Source: Draconibacterium mangrovi (GTDB taxonomy: Bacteria; Bacteroidota; Bacteroidia; Bacteroidales; Prolixibacteraceae). Taken from it: a stretch of 64,000 nt of DNA. The DNA is taken from assembly GCF_010586825.1 (NCBI RefSeq), contig NZ_JAAAGB010000004.1:186001-250000 (forward strand), in the 5' to 3' direction. This document shows, in pieces, positions 35,857 to 45,176 of the stretch. The notes below the pieces were generated by a model that did no database searches, was not told where the DNA came from, and saw nothing but the letters and a program-made list of their open reading frames with translations. The first letter of the stretch is position 1. Every line of letters starts with the position of its first letter. The position numbers and the translations under genes were made by a program.

Positions 35857-38829
35857 ATGAAAAATTTAAACCTGACTAAATCACAAATCCTTAAAGTAAG
35901 CAAGAAAATGGCAAAATTTCTGTTTTTCTTGGTCCTAATTCTCGTTGCTACTTCTGTAAGCGCTCAGCAAAAAGAATCGCTGAAAGAGCAATTGAATAAA
36001 GTGCTGAAGCAAAAAAGCAGTGCCGCATTCTACGTGGGTAACGAAAATTACATTAACGGAAAAAGGGTGGCGCTTGACACTGCCTACTTCTCGCCAGGTA
36101 ACGATACATTGTATCTTTATTTTAACAAAGCGCTGGCAGAAATGCCTTTTCGGGAAAACAGTTTGTCGGCAGTTCGCGATTCGATTCAAAATATTTTACC
36201 CGATTCTTTAAAAGAGATCTCTTTAAAAATAAGGGCCAACCAGTTGGCATTAGAAGAACTGGTGCCTAATTATTACAGAAACGAAATTTCTGTTGATAAA
36301 AACAGGTTGACTCCGGTGAGTAGAAACCGCAAAAATGTGGTTCAAAAGGTACGTCCGTATTCGATTTCTGAAGGTTTGGACGGCGCAAATATTGCCTTAT
36401 GGAACAGTCACGGCTGGTATTACGAACCTGCCCGCGACCGATGGGAATGGCAACGCGCACGTTTGTTTTCCAACCTTGAAGATATTTCGCCCAGTTCGTT
36501 TGTAATCCCGTTTATTATTCCGATGCTGGAAAATGCAGGAGCCAATGTTTTTAATGCACGCGAACGCGACTGGCAGATCAATGAAGTGGTTGTTGACAAT
36601 AATAAATCAACTGGTAAAAGCAAATTCAAAAAACCACGAAAACGGAATGCTGACGAAAAAGGATTTGCTTACGCTGAATTGATTCAGGGAACCACAAATC
36701 CTTTTCAGGAAGGAACGGCAGTCCGATTCGAAAGCCGGAATAAACCAAATGTTGCCACCTATATTCCTGATTTCCCCGAAGAGGGTGAATACGGTGTTTA
36801 TGTTTCGTATGCAAAAGGAGACGGGCCGGTGACTTATCGCGTAACGCATTCAGGAGGAGTAAGCGATTTTTTGGTTGACCAACGAATGGGCTATGGAACC
36901 TGGATTTATCTCGATAAGTTCTATTTCAATGCCGGAAAAGATAAAGAGGCCGCCAAAGTAGAGTTGATTGTACCCGAAGGCGAGGGAAAACATTTCTCGG
37001 CTGATGCTGTACGTTTTGGCGGAGGTATGGGAAACATAGTCCGCAATGGGAGACCTGGCGGGTTAGCCCGTTTTTATGAAGGAGCCCGATACAACCTGCA
37101 ATATTCCGGAGCACCCGATACGCTCGTGTGGAACCTGTTCAACGGCGAAGACGACTACAAAGATGATTATATGAGTCGTGGGGAATGGGTTGACTGGTTG
37201 ATGGGAGCGCCTTTTGGCCCGACGAAAAACCGCATGGCTCAGGGGCTGGAAATTCCAATCGACCTGGCTTTTGCATTTCATACTGATGCCGGAATTCTGC
37301 CCGACAACCAGATTGTAGGAACGCTTGGGATTTATTCGACCGACCGGGATACTTCCGTTTTTCCTGACGGACAATCGAAATATGCCTCACGCGATTTAAC
37401 TGATTTAATACAGACGCAGATTGTAAGCGACATAAATGCCGTGTATAAAAGCAACTGGACACGCCGCGGAATGTGGAACTCGCAATACAGCGAAGCTTAT
37501 CGTCCGCAGGTACCAACCATGTTGCTGGAGTTATTGTCGCACCAAAACCTGGAGGATGTAAAATATGTGCTGAATCCAAAATTTCGTTTTGATGTTTCGC
37601 GTGCCATTTATAAAGGAATGTTACGTTTTATTACATCGCAAAACGGGCAGGATTATGTGGTGCAGCCTTTGCCGGTTGATCATTTAAATGCCCGGTTTAT
37701 CAACCAACAGGAGGTGAAATTATCATGGAAACCGGTGATTGACGAATTGGAACCAAGCGCAGTACCTGATCAATATTTGGTTTATAAACGGGTTGGCGAT
37801 AACGGTTTTGATAACGGTACCCTGGTAACTGAACCAGAAATTATATTGACCGGTTTGGAGCCCGGAAAAGTCTATGGATTTCGGGTTACTGCTGTAAACG
37901 CCGGTGGCGAAAGTTTTCCTTCGGAAACGCTGGCAGTTGGAATGGCCGAAAACAGCAAAGGCGAAGTTCTGATCGTAAATGGTTTCGACCGTATTGACGG
38001 ACCTGCTATTTTTGAAACCGATTCGCTGGCGGGCGTTTGGCGATTTCTCGATCATGGTGTGGCTTATGGATATGAAATGTCGACTACAGGCGATCAGTAC
38101 GATTTCGAACGCAAATCTAACTGGTTGGATGACGATAGTCCGGGATTTGGAGCCAGCTATGCCGATCTGGAAACAACCATTTTCAGAGGTAATACTTTTG
38201 ATTTTTCGCTGGTTCATGGAAAAAGTCTGTTGGCCAATGGCTATAGTTTTGTAACGTCGAGCGATGAAGCGGTGGAAGAAGGTTTGGCTGATCTTGAAAC
38301 CTACAAACTGATTGATCTGCTTTACGGTGAAGAGAAACAAACTTTTCTGCCGGGTAAGGATTCTGTTCCTTATTTCGAAATCTACACTGACAAAATGATA
38401 AATGTGCTTTCTGAATATGCAGAAAATGGCGGAAACATTTTTATGTCGGGTGCGTATGTTGGTACGGAAATTCCAAAAGATAAAACGCAAAAAGAACGCA
38501 TTGGTATGCTGTTTGGATTTAAATGGCGAACCGATCATGCGGTAAAAAACGGGTTGTTTTATTCCGCGAATACAAATAGTACCTTTACAGGAGCGTTCAA
38601 TACCGATTACACCTTGGAGCAATACCCGGTTGAAGCGCCCGATGGAATAGAAGCGTACAATGAAAATGCGAAAACGATTTTTCGATATGCTGAAAATGGA
38701 ATTAGTGCAGGCGTTTTTTATGAAAATAAACACAAGTCGCTGGTGTTGGGATTTCCTTTTGAAAGTGTAAAAAGCCAGAATGAACGTGATGAGTTGATGC
38801 GCGAAATACTGAAAATGTTAAATTATTAA
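35857..38829 (+). CDS. Large secreted N-acetylmuramoyl-L-alanine amidase with inserted domain and FnIII
   Basis: 990 residues; signal peptide ending VSAQ (start 35857, or 35908 for a shorter n-region). An Amidase_3 fold is visible in two parts: zinc ligands in WNSHGWYYE (about 179) and the Glu of LENAGANVF (about 224), then AFHTDAGI (about 472) and the catalytic Glu of MLLELLSHQN (about 556). Between them is an inserted beta-rich, golvesin-like domain (about 270-390). A fibronectin III domain (about 620-700) and an unknown C-terminal domain (about 705-990) follow. It should cut the MurNAc-L-Ala bond outside the cytoplasm. First gene of the long operon that ends with the AmpG-like gene. Confidence 0.8.
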   Translation: MKNLNLTKSQILKVSKKMAKFLFFLVLILVATSVSAQQKESLKEQLNKVLKQKSSAAFYVGNENYINGKRVALDTAYFSPGNDTLYLYFNKALAEMPFRENSLSAVRDSIQNILPDSLKEISLKIRANQLALEELVPNYYRNEISVDKNRLTPVSRNRKNVVQKVRPYSISEGLDGANIALWNSHGWYYEPARDRWEWQRARLFSNLEDISPSSFVIPFIIPMLENAGANVFNARERDWQINEVVVDNNKSTGKSKFKKPRKRNADEKGFAYAELIQGTTNPFQEGTAVRFESRNKPNVATYIPDFPEEGEYGVYVSYAKGDGPVTYRVTHSGGVSDFLVDQRMGYGTWIYLDKFYFNAGKDKEAAKVELIVPEGEGKHFSADAVRFGGGMGNIVRNGRPGGLARFYEGARYNLQYSGAPDTLVWNLFNGEDDYKDDYMSRGEWVDWLMGAPFGPTKNRMAQGLEIPIDLAFAFHTDAGILPDNQIVGTLGIYSTDRDTSVFPDGQSKYASRDLTDLIQTQIVSDINAVYKSNWTRRGMWNSQYSEAYRPQVPTMLLELLSHQNLEDVKYVLNPKFRFDVSRAIYKGMLRFITSQNGQDYVVQPLPVDHLNARFINQQEVKLSWKPVIDELEPSAVPDQYLVYKRVGDNGFDNGTLVTEPEIILTGLEPGKVYGFRVTAVNAGGESFPSETLAVGMAENSKGEVLIVNGFDRIDGPAIFETDSLAGVWRFLDHGVAYGYEMSTTGDQYDFERKSNWLDDDSPGFGASYADLETTIFRGNTFDFSLVHGKSLLANGYSFVTSSDEAVEEGLADLETYKLIDLLYGEEKQTFLPGKDSVPYFEIYTDKMINVLSEYAENGGNIFMSGAYVGTEIPKDKTQKERIGMLFGFKWRTDHAVKNGLFYSANTNSTFTGAFNTDYTLEQYPVEAPDGIEAYNENAKTIFRYAENGISAGVFYENKHKSLVLGFPFESVKSQNERDELMREILKMLNY

Positions 38830-38848
38830 GAGAATAAAACAAGAGATA

Positions 38849-40309
38849 ATGACTAAAATTAACTGTTTCGTACCCGCTACGGCCTGGTCGCAAGTGGCGG
38901 AAATGATTGGCGAATTACAGGCCAATCCTTCAGTAAATAAAATATTTTTACCCGAAAATGTGGCTAAAGAAGCCGGCGAAAAGGCAGAAGCTTTTTCGTT
39001 TGATACGTTAACTTCAACTGTAACGGTAAAACAAATGGCTGCTTTGGCAGAAGACATGGATTACGTATTGTTGCTGACTAAAGTGACAGCTGTAAAACTG
39101 GGGCAGTTTGCCATCGAGCGATTGGTGGACACTGCTGAATTAACCGGCGCTGTAAAAGTGTATTCCGATTACTACGAGGTGAAAGAAGGCAAGTTGACAA
39201 CGCATCCGGTAATCGATTACCAGGAAGGCAGTTTGCGCGACGACTTTAATTTTGGGTCGCTGGTATTGTACAAAGCCGATACATTTCAAACGGCGGTTAA
39301 AAACATGACGCAGGATTTCGAACATGCCGGAATGTATTACCTGCGTTTAAAAGTGGCGCAGCAAGGCGAGTTGTTCCGCATTCCTGAGTTTTTATATACC
39401 ATCGACGAGACTGACAACCGCAAAAGCGGTCAGAAAATATTCGATTACGTAGATCCGAAAAACCGTCAGGTGCAGGTTGAAATGGAACAGGCAGCAACCG
39501 AACATTTAAAAGATGTGGGTGCGTGGATTAGTCCTGATTTTACTTCGGTTGAAATGGATGAAAAGGCTTTTGCGAAAAAAGCGTCGGTGATCATTCCGGT
39601 ACGTAACCGCGAAAAAACCATTGCCGATGCAATCGAGTCGGTGCTGATGCAAAAAACGGATTTCGATTTTAATCTGATCGTTATCGACAATCACTCTACA
39701 GATAAAACCACTTCCATTATCAACTCATTTGCTGAAAAAGATGATCGTGTGGTACATATTATTCCTGTACGCGAGGATCTTGGAATTGGCGGATGCTGGA
39801 ACCTTGGAGTTCATGATTTGCGATGTGGAATGATTGCTATGCAGCTCGATAGCGACGATATTTACAAAGATGAAAATACTTTGCAAAAGGTGGTTGATGT
39901 TTTTGAGACGGAAAAATGTGCCATGGTTGTAGGCACTTACCAGTTGGTGAATTTCGATTTGGAAGAAATTCCTCCGGGTATTATCGACCACAAAGAATGG
40001 ACGCCCGATAACGGAAAAAACAATGCATTGCGCATTAACGGTTTGGGGGCTCCGCGTGCGTTCTATACGCCGGTTTTGCGCGAAGTAAAAATCCCGAATA
40101 CCAGTTATGGTGAAGATTATGCAGTTGGTTTGGCGATTTCAAGAGATTATCAGATTGGCCGTATTTACGATAATTTGTACCTCTGCCGTCGTTGGGATGA
40201 TAACTCGGATGCCGCGCTGGATATTGTGAAAATGAATGCACACAATACCTACAAAGACCGGATTCGTACCATCGAGTTAAAAGCTCGTCAAAGAAAGAAC
40301 AGAGGGTAG
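38849..40309 (+). CDS. Tandem GT-A family 2 glycosyltransferase, soluble
   Basis: 486 residues, no signal or membrane segment. The C-terminal half (about 245-486) is a plain GT2 domain: ASVIIPVRNREKTIADAIES, VIDNHSTDKT and MQLDSDDIY (DxD motif). The N-terminal half (about 1-235) has a weaker GT-A-like pattern (FVPATAW, VYSDYYE, SLRDDFNFGSLVLYKA), so the protein may be a fused pair of transferase domains with one degenerate. A cytoplasmic sugar transferase inside a wall-salvage operon is unexpected; donor and acceptor are unknown. Confidence 0.75.
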   Translation: MTKINCFVPATAWSQVAEMIGELQANPSVNKIFLPENVAKEAGEKAEAFSFDTLTSTVTVKQMAALAEDMDYVLLLTKVTAVKLGQFAIERLVDTAELTGAVKVYSDYYEVKEGKLTTHPVIDYQEGSLRDDFNFGSLVLYKADTFQTAVKNMTQDFEHAGMYYLRLKVAQQGELFRIPEFLYTIDETDNRKSGQKIFDYVDPKNRQVQVEMEQAATEHLKDVGAWISPDFTSVEMDEKAFAKKASVIIPVRNREKTIADAIESVLMQKTDFDFNLIVIDNHSTDKTTSIINSFAEKDDRVVHIIPVREDLGIGGCWNLGVHDLRCGMIAMQLDSDDIYKDENTLQKVVDVFETEKCAMVVGTYQLVNFDLEEIPPGIIDHKEWTPDNGKNNALRINGLGAPRAFYTPVLREVKIPNTSYGEDYAVGLAISRDYQIGRIYDNLYLCRRWDDNSDAALDIVKMNAHNTYKDRIRTIELKARQRKNRG

Positions 40310-40317
40310 AATTTAAG

Positions 40318-40417
40318 TTTCACGCAAAGGAAGAAAGAAGCGCAAAGTGCGCTAAGTTTTGTTTCTAGTCTTGATCCTTTGTGGTCTTTGCGATAATCTT
40401 AGCGAACTCTGCGTGAA
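40318..40417. repeat. Dispersed-type inverted repeat (TTTGCG family) inside the operon
   Basis: A 100-bp gap whose ends pair: TTTCACGCAAAG at the left with CTCTGCGTGAAC at the right, and CGCAAAG / GCGCTAAG inside with CTTTGCG / CTTAGCG. The CTTTGCG-type palindrome is common between genes in many bacteria. It lies between the transferase and DUF4922 genes and could form a strong mRNA hairpin. Confidence 0.6.
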
Positions 40418-40425
40418 CAAAAAAA

Positions 40426-41364
40426 ATGAAATCAATTTCAACAGAAATAAAACAACTGCTTGCCGACCAGAAAACAGAATGGGAACTGGCGGGAAAAAAC
40501 TTTGCCGGACTGGAAAATGTGCAGGTGCGCGAATTTCAGTTTGACGGATTTACGGTAAAAGTTCAGTTTAATCCCGGCCGAATTATTTCGTCGGCAGCTA
40601 AAGTGGATAAAAAGTCGATTGAAGCACGCCCGTGTTTTTTGTGTGCGGTAAACCGTCCGGCTCAGCAACGTGGTGTAACTTTTGACGATTACGAGGTGTT
40701 GGTAAATCCGTTCCCGATATTTCCCGAGCATTTTACCATTCCGGCTTTTGCACACACACCGCAGCAGATAAAAGGAAACTTTGGCAATATGCTTGATCTG
40801 GCACAGGCGATGGAAGGTTTTTCCTTGTTTTACAACGGACCAAAATGTGGCGCATCGGCACCCGATCATTTTCATTTTCAGGCAGGGAATGCAGGTTTTA
40901 TGCCCCTGGATGAAGAAACAGCCGCATTAAAAGAAAAATACGGTGATAACTGGGAAAAAGAGGTAGTGAATTACTACGCCATAAAAGATGGCCTTCGCAA
41001 CTTTATCGTACTGGAATCGGCTGATAAAATGGCTTTGATTAATGCGTTTACACACATTTATACAGAGCTTGAAGATCAAAAAAGCGATGAGGAGCCGATG
41101 CTGAATATTCTTACCCGTTATGACGATGGAGGCTGGCGAATTCTGATTTTTCCTCGTGCCTTGCACCGGCCGTCGCAGTATTTTGCTGAAGGAGAGGAAA
41201 ATATTTTGATCAGTCCGGCTTCTGTTGATATGGGCGGCGTTTTGATCACACCTCAGGAAAAGGATTTTTTGAAGATCACCAAAACCGATATTGAAAGTAT
41301 AATGAAACAGGTTTTATGGCCTGACAACCAATTCGATAAACTAACTACAAAACTTAAACAATGA
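40426..41364 (+). CDS. DUF4922 protein, HIT/GalT-like nucleotidyltransferase or phosphorylase fold
   Basis: 312 residues, no signal peptide. RPCFLCAVNRPAQQRG (about 66-81) resembles the C-x-x-C zinc site of GalT-type enzymes, and CGASAPDHFHFQAG (about 143-156) has the His-x-His active-site pattern of the HIT/GalT superfamily. The family is known as DUF4922 in Bacteroidota; I know of no assigned reaction. By analogy it could move a nucleotidyl group to or from a sugar phosphate, perhaps one produced by the nearby kinase; this is inference. Confidence 0.7.
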   Translation: MKSISTEIKQLLADQKTEWELAGKNFAGLENVQVREFQFDGFTVKVQFNPGRIISSAAKVDKKSIEARPCFLCAVNRPAQQRGVTFDDYEVLVNPFPIFPEHFTIPAFAHTPQQIKGNFGNMLDLAQAMEGFSLFYNGPKCGASAPDHFHFQAGNAGFMPLDEETAALKEKYGDNWEKEVVNYYAIKDGLRNFIVLESADKMALINAFTHIYTELEDQKSDEEPMLNILTRYDDGGWRILIFPRALHRPSQYFAEGEENILISPASVDMGGVLITPQEKDFLKITKTDIESIMKQVLWPDNQFDKLTTKLKQ

Positions 41365-42692
41365 GCAGTCCAAATATTCACGTAGGCATAATGAGTGCCG
41401 ATAAAATCGATTTTAAACTTCACGGCGAATACCAGCTGGTGGGGACAAAACATACTTTTTCGGGCGATGGATCAGTGCGTTTCGAAAATGGGAACCTGCA
41501 GCTTGCCGACTCCAAAATCAGCGGCGATAAATTGTATTTTATGCCGCTTGACAAGGAAAACTCGGAGTTCGAATTAAAAGATGTTACCATCGGTGTAAAT
41601 TTTCACTGGGAGCAAAAGGAAGATCAGAAATTTCAGGGAGCCTTAAAGTTTATAATCGAAGAGGGACAAATTACAGCCGTAAATATTTTGTCGATTGAAG
41701 ATTACCTGATCAGCGTAATTTCGTCGGAAATGAGTGCCAAAAGTTCGCTCGATCTGCTGAAAGCTCACGCCATTATTTCGCGCAGCTGGTTAATTGCACA
41801 AACTGAAAAGCAGGATAAACTGACCGATGCCGGAGAATCCTACGAAAGTTCGTTTGAAACCGACGACGAATATATAAAGTGGTATGATCGCGAAGATCAC
41901 ACGAATTTTCATGTTTGTGCCGACGATCATTGTCAGCGCTACCAGGGAACAACGCGTTCGCATAATCCGAATGTGGTGAAGGCGGTAAACGAAACGGCCG
42001 GCGTGGTACTTGCGTACAAAGGCGTGATTTGTGATGCACGTTTCTCGAAATGTTGCGGTGGTATTGCCGAGCTTTTCGAGAATTGCTGGGAACCGGTAAA
42101 TCATCCGTACTTAACTGCAGTGATTGACAATCCGACTGCGCCAAAAGGTTTTGAAACTGATCTTACTGTAGAAGAAAATGCAGTTCCGTGGTTAAAAAAT
42201 GCACCGGAAGCCTTTTGTAATACCGATGATGAAGAGGTATTGAAACAGGTGCTGAACGAGTACGACTGGACAGCAAAAGATTTTTACCGTTGGACCGTTG
42301 AATACAAACAAGACGAGCTTTCTGCGTTGATACTGAAACGCTCGGGACATGATTTTGGAAAGATTCTGGATATGATTCCGGTTGAGCGCGGTGTTTCAGG
42401 GCGATTAATAAAACTAAAGATCGTTGGCTCGAAAAAGACCTTGACAGTTGGTAAAGAGCTGGAAATCCGCAGATGGTTGAGTGAGTCACATTTATACAGC
42501 TCAGCATTTCTGGTTGAAAAAGAGGATATTGTTGATGGTGTGCCCGGTCAAATTATTTTGCAGGGAGCCGGCTGGGGACATGGTGTGGGATTGTGCCAGA
42601 TTGGTGCCGCCGTAATGGGGCACAAAGGCTATAAATACGATGAAATTCTGAATCATTATTTTAAGAATATAGATCTCGAAAAACGATACTAA
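41361..42692 (+). CDS. SpoIID/LytB-domain protein without signal peptide
   Basis: 443 residues; overlaps the DUF4922 gene by 4 bp (ATGA), so translation is coupled. The SpoIID pattern is clear: IEDYLISVISSEMSAK with the key Glu, LLKAHAIISRSWLI, VICDARFSKCCGG and the C-terminal GWGHGVGLCQIGA. SpoIID of spore formers is a lytic transglycosylase on peptide-free glycan strands. Here neither the N-terminus nor the next start shows a signal or membrane segment, so the enzyme seems cytoplasmic, unlike the usual exported forms. Confidence 0.85.
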   Translation: MSSPNIHVGIMSADKIDFKLHGEYQLVGTKHTFSGDGSVRFENGNLQLADSKISGDKLYFMPLDKENSEFELKDVTIGVNFHWEQKEDQKFQGALKFIIEEGQITAVNILSIEDYLISVISSEMSAKSSLDLLKAHAIISRSWLIAQTEKQDKLTDAGESYESSFETDDEYIKWYDREDHTNFHVCADDHCQRYQGTTRSHNPNVVKAVNETAGVVLAYKGVICDARFSKCCGGIAELFENCWEPVNHPYLTAVIDNPTAPKGFETDLTVEENAVPWLKNAPEAFCNTDDEEVLKQVLNEYDWTAKDFYRWTVEYKQDELSALILKRSGHDFGKILDMIPVERGVSGRLIKLKIVGSKKTLTVGKELEIRRWLSESHLYSSAFLVEKEDIVDGVPGQIILQGAGWGHGVGLCQIGAAVMGHKGYKYDEILNHYFKNIDLEKRY

Positions 42693-42693
42693 C

Positions 42694-45147
42694 ATGACCA
42701 AACGGGCGTTTCTCTCATTTGTTCTGGTGATTGTTGCTGCATGTGTTTTTGCGCAGCAGAAAGTTATTCGTGTCAATCAATTGGGCTACTTGCCGCAGTC
42801 GGTAAAGGTTGCTGTTTTTCTTTCAACAGAAACGGAAAACGCCGAACAGTTTCAGATGTTTGATGCTTTGAACGATAAGCTTGTTTATGAGGAAAAAGTA
42901 ATACCGGTTGATGGCACCGATTGGGGAATGAAGACCGCTTTTCGTCTTGATTTTTCCGCGTTGACAAATCCGGGTGGTTATTACCTTAAATTGGGCGAAA
43001 CCCGTTCTCCGGCTTTTCAAATCGCTTCGGATGTGTATGAAGGAACAGCAGATTACCTTTTGAATTACATGCGCCAGCAGCGGTGTGGCTACAATCCGTA
43101 TTTGCAGGATTCCTGTCACCTTCACGATGGAATTATTGTGGATCATCCAACCAAAACAGGACAGAAAATCGATGTGACCGGCGGCTGGCACGATGCCTCG
43201 GATTACCTGCAATACCTTACAACTTCGGCTAATGCTACTTATCAGTTGATGTATGCCTACGAGCAAAATCCGGCCGTATTTAAAGATGAATACCGGGAGA
43301 ATGGTGAGTCGGGAGCAAACGGAATTCCCGATATTCTGGATGAAGCAAAATGGGGCCTCGACTGGATGGTAAAAATGAATCCCTCGACAGGGGAGATGTA
43401 CAACCAGATTGCCGACGACAGAGATCACCGCGGTTATCGTTTGCCTAATAAAGACACGGTTAGTTACGGTTTGGAAGGAACTTACCGACCGGTGTATTTT
43501 ATTACCGGAAAACCACAGGGGCTGGCTGAGCATAAAAACCGCACCACAGGTGTTTCATCGAGTGCAGCAAAATACGCATCATCATTTGCTTTGGGAGCTT
43601 TAATGATTAACGAGTATTACCCGGAGTTCGCTAAACAAATAGCAGAGAAAGCTATCGAAGCCTATTCTTTTGCTTTGAGCGATCTGGGGGCTTGTCAAAC
43701 AGCGTGTAACGTGTCTCCGTATTTTTACGAGGAAGCCAATTATGTGGATGACCTGGAACTGGCAGCTACAACTCTGTACCAGCTTACCGGTGATGCTTAT
43801 TATTTGACCGAAGCCAAAAAATGGGGAAGTGTTGAAAACGTTACACACTGGATGTCGGCAGGTTTTGCGCGTCATTACCAGTTTTATCCTTTTGTGAACT
43901 TGGGGCATGTAAAGCTGGCCGAAAAGGACGAAAACTTTGCAACTTATCTGAAACAGGGATTAGCGCATCTGTACGATCGGGGAAAGGATGATCCTTTTAT
44001 GAATGGTATTCCGTTTATCTGGTGTTCGAATAATTTGGTGGCGGCAGCGATTACGCAGGCCCGCGCTTACGAAGAAATTACCGGCGACCGCTCGTTTGCC
44101 GAAATGGAAGCAGCCTTGCGCGACTGGCTATTTGGCTGTAATCCGTGGGGAACAAGTATGGTCTGTGGATTACCTGCCGGAGGTGATAATCCGCAAATAC
44201 CACATTCATCCATCACAAAAATTCTGGGAGAAACCACTTATGGTGGTTTGGTTGACGGGCCGGTTTATAATTCAATTTTTTCCGGGCTTATTGGTATTGA
44301 AATCCAGCAACCCGATCCGTTTGACGCTTTTAACAAAGGCAAAGCGGTTTATCACGATGATCTGGGTGATTACTCATCAAACGAACCCACCATGGACGGC
44401 ACGGCAAGTTTGAGTTACTATTTGTCGTCGATGGAAAAAATGGGGGCTGCACAGCAAAACGCGTATGAAAAAGATACACAGGGAGCTATCCGGCGCATTC
44501 AGCCTTCGGAAAATACTATTTACCTGGTGTTTTCGGCACACGACAAAGCCGAAGGTGCAGCGCATATTTTAAAAGTGCTTGATAAAAAAGATGGTAAAGC
44601 ATCGTTCTTTTTTACCGGCGACCTTTTACGCGACAAACAATTTCAACCGATCATAAAACAAGTAATAAAAGACGGGCATTATTTGGGGGCACATTCCGAT
44701 AAACACCTCTTATATTGCGATTGGTCGAAACGGGATTCGTTGCTGGTTGACCGAACTACTTTTGAGCAGGATTTGAAAGAAAACTACAAGGCTTTACAGC
44801 AACACGGTATCAACAGCGAAAATGCAAACTGGTTTCTGCCGCCGTACGAATGGTACAATTCAGCAACGGTAAACTGGGCTTCAGCAATGGGATTAGGCAC
44901 CATCAGTTTTACGCCCGGAATAAGAAGCAATGCCGATTATACAACGCCCGATATGGCGAATTATATGTCTTCCGATAAAATCTTTAAAAGCATTTTACAG
45001 GTAGAGGAGGAACAAGGCTTAAACGGGGCAATTATGCTGATTCATCCCGGAACGGAAGAAAAAAGAACAGATAAATTTTATCTTCGTTTGGAAGAATTGA
45101 TAGAAACATTACAGGCAAAAGGATATCGTTTTGAACGATTGCCGTAG
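42694..45147 (+). CDS. Secreted GH9 hydrolase fused to a CE4/NodB deacetylase-like domain
   Basis: 817 residues; signal peptide MTKRAFLSFVLVIVAACVFAQ. Ig-like N-domain of GH9 (about 22-105; VIRVNQLGYLP), GH9 barrel (about 110-580) with the catalytic Asp region GGWHDASDY (about 163) and the acid Glu in SSNEPTMDG (about 562), then a polysaccharide deacetylase fold (about 598-817). In the latter the zinc motif HSDKH is kept, but the usual TFDDG is replaced by VFSAHDK, so deacetylase activity is uncertain. GH9 is known for cellulases and for exo-glucosaminidases. Its place 1 bp after the SpoIID-like gene points to an amino-sugar glycan rather than cellulose. Confidence 0.82.
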   Translation: MTKRAFLSFVLVIVAACVFAQQKVIRVNQLGYLPQSVKVAVFLSTETENAEQFQMFDALNDKLVYEEKVIPVDGTDWGMKTAFRLDFSALTNPGGYYLKLGETRSPAFQIASDVYEGTADYLLNYMRQQRCGYNPYLQDSCHLHDGIIVDHPTKTGQKIDVTGGWHDASDYLQYLTTSANATYQLMYAYEQNPAVFKDEYRENGESGANGIPDILDEAKWGLDWMVKMNPSTGEMYNQIADDRDHRGYRLPNKDTVSYGLEGTYRPVYFITGKPQGLAEHKNRTTGVSSSAAKYASSFALGALMINEYYPEFAKQIAEKAIEAYSFALSDLGACQTACNVSPYFYEEANYVDDLELAATTLYQLTGDAYYLTEAKKWGSVENVTHWMSAGFARHYQFYPFVNLGHVKLAEKDENFATYLKQGLAHLYDRGKDDPFMNGIPFIWCSNNLVAAAITQARAYEEITGDRSFAEMEAALRDWLFGCNPWGTSMVCGLPAGGDNPQIPHSSITKILGETTYGGLVDGPVYNSIFSGLIGIEIQQPDPFDAFNKGKAVYHDDLGDYSSNEPTMDGTASLSYYLSSMEKMGAAQQNAYEKDTQGAIRRIQPSENTIYLVFSAHDKAEGAAHILKVLDKKDGKASFFFTGDLLRDKQFQPIIKQVIKDGHYLGAHSDKHLLYCDWSKRDSLLVDRTTFEQDLKENYKALQQHGINSENANWFLPPYEWYNSATVNWASAMGLGTISFTPGIRSNADYTTPDMANYMSSDKIFKSILQVEEEQGLNGAIMLIHPGTEEKRTDKFYLRLEELIETLQAKGYRFERLP

Positions 45148-45176
45148 AACTCAAAAAATAAAACCGATCAACTAAA

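Noticed and set aside
37723-38733. 336-codon open frame antisense to the amidase gene
   Set aside because: Its composition is that of a shadow frame and the plus-strand reading has clear amidase and FnIII sequence.
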